In this document: positions 1 to 8,901 of the stretch, in pieces
Numbering within the stretch: position 1 is the first letter of the stretch
How the letters are laid out: the number at the start of each line of letters is the position of its first letter
Made by a program: the position numbers and the translations under genes
NCBI RefSeq assembly: GCF_013141695.1
Contig: NZ_WHNY01000045.1
Coordinates: forward strand, 52,892-116,891
Origin: Paenibacillus plantarum
Lineage (GTDB): Bacteria; Bacillota; Bacilli; Paenibacillales; NBRC-103111
DNA length: 64,000 nucleotides
Direction of reading: 5' to 3'
The notes under the pieces: model-generated
The model's database searches: none
Seen by the model: only the letters and a program-made list of their open reading frames with translations
Told to the model about the DNA's origin: nothing

Positions 1-72
1 ACCCCCACCGAATGGTGGAAGTGACGAGGCTCTTTTGTTCTTGCTCGATGCTATCTGGCAGAGAAGCTCGCA

Positions 73-97
73 GTTGTTGTTGTTGTTGTTGTTGTTG
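73..97. repeat. GTT trinucleotide repeat (8 units)
   Basis: Eight perfect GTT units run from 73 to 96, followed by a G. The repeat lies about 60 bp beyond the stop codon of the minus-strand gene that ends at 159. I see no convincing gene in 1-158. The minus strand is open across the repeat as an Asn run, but has no start or ribosome binding site in view, so it may belong to something outside the window or be plain intergenic DNA. Confidence 0.8.
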
Positions 98-158
98 CCC
101 TCGTTGCCAGCAACTTCGTTCCGGCCAACTAGTTAGTCTTCACCTGTAACTAATTGGC

Positions 159-3100
159 TCACTCCAACATGTCAACTTCATCAGTCTCTACAAATTCACT
201 TTTGTCCTTATGGCTATTGAACACTTTAATCTTGATGTCAGCCTGCTTGCCACGATAGGAAGCTTTAATTGTAGCAGACCCGGGCTTCACTGCTGTGATG
301 ATGCCGTCGGATGTAATGGATGCCACTTTATCGTGGGAAGAGCTGTAGGTCACGCCTTGATTGATGTAGCCAACTACGCCGTCGGTGTAAGTTACTTTAA
401 GCGGTGCTTGGTAGGTTTCACCTTTGACAAGACTGTGTTTGTTTTCGTCGAAGCTGAGACTCGCCACGTCCGCGACAGTTACGACAGACTTAGCGGTTTT
501 GCCCTCGAAAGTAGCCGAAATTTCCGCAGTTCCTGCTTTCAATGCGGTAACCTTTCCATCTGCAGAAACGGTGGCTACCGACGGATTACTAGAGCTGAAC
601 ACAGCTCCAGCAACAACGGCGCTCGACTGATCCGAATAAACGGCGGTCGTTACGGACGCGTGCTTGTCACCAACAACAAGGCGATAGGCTGCAGCATCAA
701 GCTGAATACCTGTGATGACAGGGGCTGTACGCGTGATGCTTACGGTTTTCTCGTTTGTTTTGCGACCGTCGACATAGACCGAAACTTGTAAATTATTAAC
801 GCCGATGGCGAGCTCCACATTTCCGATAAAGTCTCCGTTACTGGACACCTCAGCGGGTACACCATTAAGAAGAACACGTGCCGTCCCTGTACCAATTACA
901 TCAACATTGCCCTTGATCTCTAGATTGCGCAGTGCAGTACTCGTATTCGCATAATCCAAATACCCTCTCAGCACAGCCGAACGCACATCATCGCCAACTT
1001 TGTAAGTTCTTGCGACCAACTGTCTTCTCGTTCGTACGCCAGAAGCATCGAGCGCAGAGATTACGAAGCCGCCTTGTGGAATCACACTGTTATTCGGCGA
1101 CATCGTGGTCCAGTTCCAGGTAAGTGCCTGCTGCTGGTTAACGACTTTCGTGACTTTGCCGGAGTTGTCTACGATAGCCTCCACGCCGAACGTGCTGGTG
1201 GCCGTGGTTTGACCAAAGTCATCTGAATAAATGTTGAGATTATTCTCGTTCCGGCTCACATTGAAGAGATCCGCTTCAAGGAACGACTCAGGACTACCTG
1301 GTATGCTCGAGCCGATTTGATAATCCTTCACATATTCCACATTATGGAGCGATGCCTTCACCACGGACCAGTTGACTTGTGAAAGATCGAAGAGCATGAG
1401 GCCATTCGATTGCGACAAGCCAGCTTGGAACACGGAACGTTGCAAAGGAGGGTCTTGGATGTTCGCCAAAGCAATACTAGCGTACATCGGGACTTCACCG
1501 TTCGTTACGATATTACCCAAGGTAATATGGTGTTCGATTTCCTTTTGTGTTGTTTGATACGTACCAATCATGAGGAAATCGATGTTGCCCGCATAACCAG
1601 TCTGCGCATAGGAGTCCGTATAAAGGCTGTCATCCGGCAGTTGCAAACGACTGTCGTACTTGAAATTCGGACTGCCCCAATGGACGCCGTTCAAATAGTA
1701 AGACTCAAACCAAGAACCCACATAAGCGGAGGAATAGACCTTATGACCTTTCAAAGCGGAGTAACGGTCGGTTAGTGAACGAACATCATCGGTGAACGTC
1801 TTGATCGTTTGCGAGCGGAACTCCCACCAGTCATTGATGAGCGGCCCCGCTTGGCGAACATTGTTTACATAGCTGAAAACATCCGCAGGCCAATTCGTCA
1901 GCTGCTTACCCCGAGTAGCGAGAAAAGCCTCAAACTTCGCACGCGTCAAGGGGCTGAAATCGGCCGTTTCGTTATCATAACGGGTACGATCCAGAACAAC
2001 GCCATCTACATCGTAGTTCTTAATCACTTCTTCCATGTTTTTCAGCTCAAAAGCTCTTACATCATCGTTGGCTGGGTTCACAAAAGTAACAAGGGACTTG
2101 CCCGATGTGTAGTATTTGCTCTCACGCAGACGCAAAATTTGTCCATTATCCTCGGGACGATACACATGCTCTTCCCAATCCAGATGCTGGTTCAACAATC
2201 CATATTCGTTATGAGCAGGTGATCCTTCAGCAAAAACGTTGAAGGCGGCATGGATTTTAATACCAAGCTGATGTCCGTACTTGATAAATTCTTCCAACAT
2301 ATCCAGATTCGGATTGGCACCTGCACGCGTAGGTGCTGTCATTTGTGAGATGTGCGGACGATTCGTCAAATCGTTCTTCTTATAGTTGGCGAAGCCTTCG
2401 ACGCCTTTGACATCAAGCGCAATGGCTGTCACACCAGCATCTTTGGCTTTGGTCAGCATATCACGGATATTCTCAGGCGTTTGCAGTTTGAAAATATTGG
2501 TGCCTTGGTCGACCCAGAGGACGACTTCCTTGGCAGCACTCGTTTGTTTTTTATAAAACACAACAAGCGTCTTTCGATCATTCTCTACGCCATTCTTAGA
2601 CGCGACGACATCTAGGTAATTCACGCCTTCAGCGAGGCTAAACTCACTCTGGAAAGAGCCATTCGCTTGCAAAGCAACCGAAGTTTGGTTAATGCGAATC
2701 GCATAATTGACGCCAGACTCCAAGTTTTCCAGCTTGCCGGAAACCGTCGTTTTCGGCGTAGTTACCGTAAACCAATCGTCATTGTCCAGTTTAAGGCGCG
2801 CTTGAGGTCCTTGACCCGTCATGAGAGCGGAAACGGGGATCACTTCACCATTTTTACGCAGCTTAATGAGGTCGCCAACCTTGAAATTTTTCGCCAGATA
2901 TTGCTTGAAAGTTTTATTCGCCCAGCTGTCATCATTGGCGACAAGGATGAAGCCGCCTTGCGGGATCGTCAAGGTTGTTGGTCCTGTCCAGACGGGCACA
3001 CCGCCGTTAACGGATGGGTTGACAACCCGAGTCACATGATTTGTCGCATCGACGACAACGCCGATGGAGGTGGTGCCAACGGTAACGGAAGTTGCAAATT

Positions 3101-3320
3101 CTGTTGTGAATAAAGCGACATAATCGGTGATTCTACTCATATCCGTATCAACGGCATTGATTTGCTTGCGTGGACCTTCAATATCGATAGTGATATCGAC
3201 GGGTGCTGCTTCTACTTCAATGAAATCAGTGGGGCTGGTTGCCGCAGATGCGGATATGGACCAAGAAGATGCGAGTAATGTAACCAATAAAGTCATGATT
3301 AGCCATTTCGATTTATTCAA
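159..3320 (-). CDS. Secreted family-10-like glycosylhydrolase (GHL10 type) with Big_2 domains
   Basis: A 1053-residue exported protein. Residues 1-27 are a signal peptide ending SISASAA. A TIM-barrel region of the GHL10 type (putative glycosidase, exact substrate unknown) covers about residues 265-640, with LWVDQGTN, AIALDVKG and VDGVVLDRTRYD segments. A similar module containing IPQGGF occurs before the barrel (about 45-190) and again after it (about 690-790). The C-terminus has two bacterial Ig-like (Big_2) domains, with SSNPSVATVSADGKVTALKAG in the first. The start is TTG, preceded by AAGGAA. It is the last gene of a minus-strand operon, 19 bp after the Gfo/Idh/MocA gene, so it probably acts outside the cell on the same substrate. 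The family call is good; the reaction is unknown. Confidence 0.8.
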   Translation of the reverse strand: MNKSKWLIMTLLVTLLASSWSISASAATSPTDFIEVEAAPVDITIDIEGPRKQINAVDTDMSRITDYVALFTTEFATSVTVGTTSIGVVVDATNHVTRVVNPSVNGGVPVWTGPTTLTIPQGGFILVANDDSWANKTFKQYLAKNFKVGDLIKLRKNGEVIPVSALMTGQGPQARLKLDNDDWFTVTTPKTTVSGKLENLESGVNYAIRINQTSVALQANGSFQSEFSLAEGVNYLDVVASKNGVENDRKTLVVFYKKQTSAAKEVVLWVDQGTNIFKLQTPENIRDMLTKAKDAGVTAIALDVKGVEGFANYKKNDLTNRPHISQMTAPTRAGANPNLDMLEEFIKYGHQLGIKIHAAFNVFAEGSPAHNEYGLLNQHLDWEEHVYRPEDNGQILRLRESKYYTSGKSLVTFVNPANDDVRAFELKNMEEVIKNYDVDGVVLDRTRYDNETADFSPLTRAKFEAFLATRGKQLTNWPADVFSYVNNVRQAGPLINDWWEFRSQTIKTFTDDVRSLTDRYSALKGHKVYSSAYVGSWFESYYLNGVHWGSPNFKYDSRLQLPDDSLYTDSYAQTGYAGNIDFLMIGTYQTTQKEIEHHITLGNIVTNGEVPMYASIALANIQDPPLQRSVFQAGLSQSNGLMLFDLSQVNWSVVKASLHNVEYVKDYQIGSSIPGSPESFLEADLFNVSRNENNLNIYSDDFGQTTATSTFGVEAIVDNSGKVTKVVNQQQALTWNWTTMSPNNSVIPQGGFVISALDASGVRTRRQLVARTYKVGDDVRSAVLRGYLDYANTSTALRNLEIKGNVDVIGTGTARVLLNGVPAEVSSNGDFIGNVELAIGVNNLQVSVYVDGRKTNEKTVSITRTAPVITGIQLDAAAYRLVVGDKHASVTTAVYSDQSSAVVAGAVFSSSNPSVATVSADGKVTALKAGTAEISATFEGKTAKSVVTVADVASLSFDENKHSLVKGETYQAPLKVTYTDGVVGYINQGVTYSSSHDKVASITSDGIITAVKPGSATIKASYRGKQADIKIKVFNSHKDKSEFVETDEVDMLE

Positions 3321-3339
3321 TTGGTTTCACATTCCTTCC

Positions 3340-4398
3340 CTAGAAACGGATTTCTTCACCTTTTTCGCTAGATTCATAGACACCGCATAGTATTTTCATC
3401 ATCTCAACCCCGTCCTGTACAGGTGAAAGGGTCTCTTTTTTACCTTGGCAGACTTCAATGAAGTAATTAATTTCATCCTGAAAGCCGGCAACAAAGTCGA
3501 ATGAAAGGTTATTAATCTGCGGTGTGAGGTTCAGAATGGTGTCATACTTCTCTGTGATGATGGATAGCTGCGGCTCCAACTCGGCTCCGCCTTTTTCACC
3601 AAACAGCTTCACCGTTAATTCGTCTTCCTTAGCATGAAGCGTAAAGCTAACATCAACTAGTATGGAGGCACCGTTCTCGAATCGAATCAACGCATTGGCC
3701 AAATCTTCGACGGTATTGTGTGTAGGGTCATAATCAGCAGCTTTATAAAAAGCAAGGTTCTTCACATTGGCACGATTGCCAAGTTTTTTGTAGGTATTAC
3801 CAGAAATTGACTTAACTTTAGGACGTCCCATTAAATACCAGCAAAGGTCAATGACGTGGACACCTACGTCGATCAGCGGGCCGCCGCCCGAACGATCCAC
3901 ATCGGAGAACCAGCCGCCAGGGTTGCCCAAACGGCGAATGCACGATGCCTTCGCGTAGTAAATGTCGCCGAGCTCGTTGTTATCGAGGAACGATTTGATG
4001 ATGCGGGTATTCGAAGCGTAGCGGCGAACGAAACCGACTTGCAGCGTTTTGCCAGTACGATGAACGGCGTCTTCGACTTCTAACGCCTCTTTCACCGATG
4101 TACATAGGGGCTTTTCGGTGAGTACGTTTTTACCAGCCTCCAAGGCGGCAATGGAAATTTGGGCATGGCTGTTGTTCCATGTACAAATGCTAATGGCATC
4201 AATAGCGTCATTCGCTAGCAAATCCTCATAGCTCGTATAGATATGTTGGATGCCGTATTTTTCAGCTTTTGCTTTCGCGCGTTCCTCGTTCAAGTCACAG
4301 ATGGCATAGAGTTCAGCATCCGGATTCGAGTGATAGGATTTCAAATGCATTTCGGAAATGGAACCTGCACCAATGACACCAATACGTATTTTACTCAT
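3340..4398 (-). CDS. Gfo/Idh/MocA family NAD(P)-dependent oxidoreductase
   Basis: A 352-residue cytoplasmic dehydrogenase. The N-terminal Rossmann motif GVIGAGSIS is at residues 7-15, and the family's EKPLCTS motif with its conserved Lys follows in the middle of the Rossmann domain. GGGPLIDVGVHVIDLCWYLMG contains the second conserved block with the Asp/His pair typical of the family. Members oxidise or reduce sugars, inositols or amino sugars with bound NAD(P). I start at the ATG at 4398 because AGGAG lies just upstream; a longer open frame begins at 4455 but would overlap the preceding gene. The gap to the upstream FAD oxidoreductase gene is 32 bp, so they are probably co-transcribed. The sugar substrate cannot be read from the sequence. 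Confidence 0.9.
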   Translation of the reverse strand: MSKIRIGVIGAGSISEMHLKSYHSNPDAELYAICDLNEERAKAKAEKYGIQHIYTSYEDLLANDAIDAISICTWNNSHAQISIAALEAGKNVLTEKPLCTSVKEALEVEDAVHRTGKTLQVGFVRRYASNTRIIKSFLDNNELGDIYYAKASCIRRLGNPGGWFSDVDRSGGGPLIDVGVHVIDLCWYLMGRPKVKSISGNTYKKLGNRANVKNLAFYKAADYDPTHNTVEDLANALIRFENGASILVDVSFTLHAKEDELTVKLFGEKGGAELEPQLSIITEKYDTILNLTPQINNLSFDFVAGFQDEINYFIEVCQGKKETLSPVQDGVEMMKILCGVYESSEKGEEIRF

Positions 4399-4430
4399 GT
4401 TCTTGCTCCTCTTCTTATGAATGATTATTG

Positions 4431-6029
4431 TTAGACAGGTCGAGTTGCAGGCCAAGCCAGCTCAATGCCGTAGCTTTCAAGCATATTCTGGAAATTGCGA
4501 AGTTCAGAAGCCTCATTGCGTACTTCCCGAGGCAAGATGCCACGGTCGATGCAGCGGCTTGCGAGAAAACCGACCGCTTCGCCAATGTTCCACTCGACGG
4601 GATGCAGTCGGTAACATCCGTTGGTGATGTGGGTGACACCTAGATTTTTGCAAGCTGGCAGCAAATTGTTCATTCGGATCGGAATCAAGCTTCCCAGCGG
4701 AATCTGGAAGGGTAGGGAAGAGATATCTATATAATGACGGTTCCCCGTACTTGGATGGAGGTCAATGCGGTAACAGCCGATACCAACGGAATCAGGGAAC
4801 TGTTCGGCTTTTCCGTCAGGACGGCACGCTGTACTCACATGTTGTTCCAGAACGGTAAACTCCGCCTTGATCCTGCGCGACTCTCGTATGTAGGGATACA
4901 TAGCCAGTCCGTCATCTGTACCGACGATATCTGGACGCAGGCGAAGACCAGGGTAACCTTGCCCGCCATCAGGTCGAGGAGCTTCCGTTTGCAGCCAATA
5001 AAGCAGGGATAAGCTAAGTTGTTTCGCATCCCATAGGTGCTTCTCTCTGTCCTCTGCGCTGACATCAATCACAGAGCCCAGCCAGTAGTCGTTCTGCGGC
5101 CAATTGACCAATGTAATGTCTCCAGGATAAAAGCCTTCCTCGAAGTTCCGGCTATCGATAATGCGCCGATAGAAGAATAAGGAGTATTTGTCCGTGCCCT
5201 CAAACAGTTCATAGGAGACATGTTCCAGAGTACTCGGGCGAACACCGGACCAGCTGAGCAGACGATCAGGCCAGAATTCCGCTTTGTATGCCTTCCAGAA
5301 GTCATAGCGCTCAGGGCGCGCAATGGTGTGATCTTCGCCTTCGATGTAATCCATAGCGAAGCAGTAAGTGAATCCTTGCATGTCTTGCGGTAGTGCGTCG
5401 CCCTCTACGGCATTCGGCTCACCGGTCTGACTTTTAGACTCAGCCCCTGTCACATATTCCGCACCCGCAAGTGGCAGCGCATCGCCGCATTCGGTAGCGT
5501 CAAGGAAATAAGCAGCATGGAGCGTAATGCTATCGCCGCTAGTCAAATTGCGCACCGTGACGGAACGCACATCATCGCCGTCCACAGATACGGATTCTAG
5601 GCGATGGCGAGTTAAAATCTGTAAACGCCCGCTGTTGACATAGGGAGCGAGCATATCTTGCAGGACAGCTAACGCAGCCCGCGGCTCATGGCATAACCGT
5701 GAAACGCCGCCATTACCAGGATTAAGCAGCGTTCGTGAACGCGCCTCTGAGGTAAGTGGGAAATGGTCGCGGTAATAATCACGCACGCCATCTCGAAACT
5801 GACGATAACTGCGTGTGCAACCAAATTGTTCGATCCATGGGTGCTCATCTGGCGGAACGGCTTGGCTCGTTAATTGCCCGCCGATCCAGTCGGTTTCCTC
5901 GGTCATGATCACTTTTTTGCCGGATTTGGCAGCGGCAAGCGCAGCTGCGAATCCGCCAGTTCCACCGCCGATCACGACGATATCAGCCTGGTAGTTGTAC
6001 GTATGTGGATTGCTTTTTGTGTTAACCAA
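4431..6029 (-). CDS. FAD-dependent oxidoreductase (FAD_oxidored, PF12831 type)
   Basis: A 532-residue flavoprotein without a signal peptide. The dinucleotide-binding motif VVIGGGTGGFAAALAAAKSG is near residues 19-38. GGVSRLCHEPRAAL and the later LDATECGDALPLAGAEYVTGAES segment match the family of FAD oxidoreductases common in carbohydrate-utilisation clusters. The reaction is not established. The start is TTG at 6029; a GGAGGG sits ten bases upstream and no nearer ATG is available. It is the first gene of the three-gene minus-strand operon and diverges from the SGNH esterase gene. It resembles the FAD protein at 21653 in type, so the locus holds at least two flavoenzymes of this class. Confidence 0.88.
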   Translation of the reverse strand: MVNTKSNPHTYNYQADIVVIGGGTGGFAAALAAAKSGKKVIMTEETDWIGGQLTSQAVPPDEHPWIEQFGCTRSYRQFRDGVRDYYRDHFPLTSEARSRTLLNPGNGGVSRLCHEPRAALAVLQDMLAPYVNSGRLQILTRHRLESVSVDGDDVRSVTVRNLTSGDSITLHAAYFLDATECGDALPLAGAEYVTGAESKSQTGEPNAVEGDALPQDMQGFTYCFAMDYIEGEDHTIARPERYDFWKAYKAEFWPDRLLSWSGVRPSTLEHVSYELFEGTDKYSLFFYRRIIDSRNFEEGFYPGDITLVNWPQNDYWLGSVIDVSAEDREKHLWDAKQLSLSLLYWLQTEAPRPDGGQGYPGLRLRPDIVGTDDGLAMYPYIRESRRIKAEFTVLEQHVSTACRPDGKAEQFPDSVGIGCYRIDLHPSTGNRHYIDISSLPFQIPLGSLIPIRMNNLLPACKNLGVTHITNGCYRLHPVEWNIGEAVGFLASRCIDRGILPREVRNEASELRNFQNMLESYGIELAWPATRPV

Positions 6030-6066
6030 CGATGATTGTCCCTCCTTTAACCAATTCGCCTGCTAG

Positions 6067-6226
6067 CATTCACAGGTTATCCCTATTGTATTACAGCTGG
6101 TAAATAGCCACAGCGGAGGACCATGACTTCTTTTGGTACTTTAATAACCCATTCGTTGTGAAAAAAAAGGGATTAAACAAGCGAGGGCGAAGAATGAATA
6201 CCTAGCAGGATAACCGTGTGTGAATG
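6067..6226. promoter_or_regulatory. Inverted motif pair in divergent promoter region
   Basis: The intergenic region 6030-6255 separates divergent genes. The minus strand carries GGATAACCTGTGAATG (6067-6082 on the plus map) and the plus strand carries GGATAACCGTGTGTGAATG at 6208-6226. The two copies face outward, each about 30-40 bases before its gene's start codon. This symmetry suggests a shared operator or leader element. No convincing -35/-10 pair was found. Confidence 0.35.
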
Positions 6227-6255
6227 TAAATTCGTAATAAGGGGAGATAGTTAGA

Positions 6256-7356
6256 ATGAAAAATCAACAACAATCAAGTGACGTCTTAAAATTGGATGCC
6301 AATATGAGGATTCCGCAACTGGGTGACCAACAGTTCGAATGGTACTCACCGATGGAGCAACCTTTTTCTTTAGCAGGTTTTGGATGGCTGAGGGAGGAAC
6401 AGCTGTATCGTAGGCTGCCAGTAAATCCCGCTTGGAAGCTGCCTGAGGCAGTGGATAACTTGTCGAACTGTACGGCTGGTGGACAAATTCGCTTTACAAC
6501 GAATGCGGTCTCACTTTCTATTAAGGTAAAGCTGGCCAGCGCTGCGAACATGTATCATATGCCAGCAACAGGTCAATGCGGATTCGATTGCTACATCGGA
6601 GATCCAGGTGAACAGTACTATTACAGTACGGCTCGCTATGATGCGAAGCAAACCGAATATGAAAGCGTTATGTTTACAGATATGGAACGCGCAGATAGAA
6701 GCATTACGTTGAATTTCCCACTATACCAAGGCGTTCAAGAGGTATGGATCGGTTTGGACCCATCTGCATCAATCTCCTCTCCACCAGCCTACGATAACAG
6801 CGAGAAGATCATCTTGTATGGGACTTCAATCACGCAGGGAGGTTGTGCGACCCGTCCTGGCATGGCCTATCCCAATATCCTATCCAGGCGAGTTAATATG
6901 GAATTTCTAAATCTAGGCTTCTCGGGTAATGGTAAAGGAGAGCCTGAGCTTGCGCACGTTATAGCAGAAATTCCGGATCCTGCCTGTCTCGTCTTAGACT
7001 ATGAGGCCAATTGCGTATCTACGGAGCTCCTGCAAACGACTTTGCCGGAATTCATTCGTATCTATCGAAATAAACATCCATATACGCCGATTCTCGTGCT
7101 ATCTTGTATTACTTATGCGAAGGAAAGGTATAGCAAGTCGTTGACGTTAGAAAAGGAAGAGCGTAAACAATTCCAACGCCAGACCGTCGAGCAGCTACGT
7201 GAAAAAGGGGATGCCAACATTTATTTCTTCGATGGCTCAACGTTACTAGGCGACAATGCGCACGAATGCACCGTCGATGGTGTACATCCGACTGATCTCG
7301 GATTTTTGCGAATGGCGGACGGGCTCACTCCTTTTCTCAAGAAAATACTCGCTTAA
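6256..7356 (+). CDS. SGNH/GDSL hydrolase (putative carbohydrate esterase)
   Basis: A 366-residue protein with no signal peptide, so probably cytoplasmic. The N-terminal half (about 20-180) is a beta-sandwich-like region typical of SGNH proteins with an accessory domain. The catalytic part shows the block I serine in YGTSIT (Ser191), an oxyanion-region Gly/Asn in GFSGNGKGE, and the terminal Asp-x-x-His of DGVHPTD (Asp341, His344). Such enzymes remove acetyl or other acyl groups from sugars. GGGGAG lies just before the ATG. The gene heads a plus-strand group with a binding lipoprotein and a sensor kinase, and probably deacylates imported oligosaccharides (inference). Confidence 0.85.
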   Translation: MKNQQQSSDVLKLDANMRIPQLGDQQFEWYSPMEQPFSLAGFGWLREEQLYRRLPVNPAWKLPEAVDNLSNCTAGGQIRFTTNAVSLSIKVKLASAANMYHMPATGQCGFDCYIGDPGEQYYYSTARYDAKQTEYESVMFTDMERADRSITLNFPLYQGVQEVWIGLDPSASISSPPAYDNSEKIILYGTSITQGGCATRPGMAYPNILSRRVNMEFLNLGFSGNGKGEPELAHVIAEIPDPACLVLDYEANCVSTELLQTTLPEFIRIYRNKHPYTPILVLSCITYAKERYSKSLTLEKEERKQFQRQTVEQLREKGDANIYFFDGSTLLGDNAHECTVDGVHPTDLGFLRMADGLTPFLKKILA

Positions 7357-7395
7357 TTGTTTACCGGTTGGTTACGATGGAAGGGGATTGGAAGG

Positions 7396-8901
7396 ATGAA
7401 AAGAATGAAGGCAGCTGTTCTAGTCATACTCGCTTGTTGTTCAACTGCTGGCTGCGGCATTCCGAATCTGACATTGAAGGAAGAGAATAAGGTGGGTACA
7501 GCAAGCGAACCCGCTATTCGAATCGTTGTAAACGGCCTAGGTATGAATTTCCCGGAGGGAATGGATGAGAATCATAATCCTTATCTTCGTTATATTGAGA
7601 AAAACATTGGTGTTAAGGTCAATGTGACGCTCCCTCCGCTCAATGGTTACGATGAAAAGCTAAATGTCATCATGGCGTCTGGCGAGCCCCCGGATTTGTT
7701 GAATACAAGTGATCCATCGTGGTTTATCCATTTCGTCAATCAAAAGGCGCTGACGCCTTTGAATGAGTATATTGAGAAATACGGGGCCAATCTGAAGGCC
7801 AAAATCCCCAAGGAAGCTTGGGATAATGTCACCGTGGATGGCAAGATCTATGCGATACCGAGTTTGAACGAGGTGAAAGGAACCGAAATTATCTATGCCA
7901 GGAAGGATTGGCTGGATAAGCTTGGGTTGCAGCCTCCTAAGACGATTGAGGAGTATACAGCGGTGATGAAGGCATTTGCGGAGAGAGATCCAGATGGCAA
8001 TGGGAAAAAAGATACGTATGGCTTATCGATTCTGGAACGGCTTCGCAGAACTTCGCCATTTCTAGGCGCATTTGGTGTACAGATGAAAGCTTGGTACGAA
8101 CGCGACGGGAAGCTAGTTTATTCCGGGGTTCTCCCTGAAATGAAGGAGGCGCTTCTGTATCTACGTGGCTTGTATGACGCTGACCTACTAGACCCCGAAT
8201 TCCCTTTGAATAAAATTGACGTGCTTGGCGAAAAGATTGTTAGCGGTCGCGTCGGTCTATTCTCAGCAGCATGGTCGGATACGCGCGCACATATTGCCGC
8301 AAACCGTAAAATCGATCCGAAAGCGGAATGGATTCCGCTGGATTTCCCCATCGGCCCGAATGGGAAGCATGGTGTCTACAGCACGTCCAACGTCCGTTCC
8401 TATAACGTGATTCCAAACAAGAGCAACAAAGCTGAGGATGTTGTTAAGTTCTTGGATTTCGTCGCTGGTCCAGGACAAACAAGCTTAAAGCTCGGTTTTG
8501 AGAACGAAATTTGGACGAGGGTTAACGGGAAATTGTCCATTCGCTTTGATGAACATACGAAGCATGGCTATCGTGGAATTTATGGCGCTTTGGCGGATAT
8601 GGCAGATCCGAATGTCACGCGAGATCGGCTGGATGCTCTAGGTTCACAGTTCCGCCTCTATGATAACATCCAACGGATCGAACAGAATTTGATGGTTGAC
8701 CGATTCAATGGGCCCCCAACACCAGCTATGGGCAAGCATCAAGTTAAGCTGTCTAAGCTGCAAGAGGATACATTTACGCGAATTATTGCAGGCTTAAGCC
8801 CCATAGAGGAGTTCGACGCTTTTGTGAAAAAGTGGAAGGAAGCCGGCGGTGATGAAATTACTGGGGAAGTGAATGAATGGTGGCGAGAAACCAACAAATG
8901 A
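7396..8901 (+). CDS. Extracellular solute-binding lipoprotein (orphan)
   Basis: A sugar ABC transporter binding protein of about 501 residues. The export signal ends in the lipobox TAGC, with Cys20 as lipidation site, placing it on the outer face of the membrane. An EF-hand-like loop DPDGNGKKDTYG lies about a third of the way in, as often seen in the LipO-type family of Paenibacillus. I choose ATG 7396; ATG 7405 with GGAAGG nine bases upstream is an alternative, while a TTG-started extension from 7357 would spoil the signal peptide. No permease genes follow. Instead its 3' end overlaps a histidine kinase gene, which suggests it may hand its ligand to a sensor rather than, or as well as, a transporter. 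Confidence 0.88.
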   Translation: MKRMKAAVLVILACCSTAGCGIPNLTLKEENKVGTASEPAIRIVVNGLGMNFPEGMDENHNPYLRYIEKNIGVKVNVTLPPLNGYDEKLNVIMASGEPPDLLNTSDPSWFIHFVNQKALTPLNEYIEKYGANLKAKIPKEAWDNVTVDGKIYAIPSLNEVKGTEIIYARKDWLDKLGLQPPKTIEEYTAVMKAFAERDPDGNGKKDTYGLSILERLRRTSPFLGAFGVQMKAWYERDGKLVYSGVLPEMKEALLYLRGLYDADLLDPEFPLNKIDVLGEKIVSGRVGLFSAAWSDTRAHIAANRKIDPKAEWIPLDFPIGPNGKHGVYSTSNVRSYNVIPNKSNKAEDVVKFLDFVAGPGQTSLKLGFENEIWTRVNGKLSIRFDEHTKHGYRGIYGALADMADPNVTRDRLDALGSQFRLYDNIQRIEQNLMVDRFNGPPTPAMGKHQVKLSKLQEDTFTRIIAGLSPIEEFDAFVKKWKEAGGDEITGEVNEWWRETNK

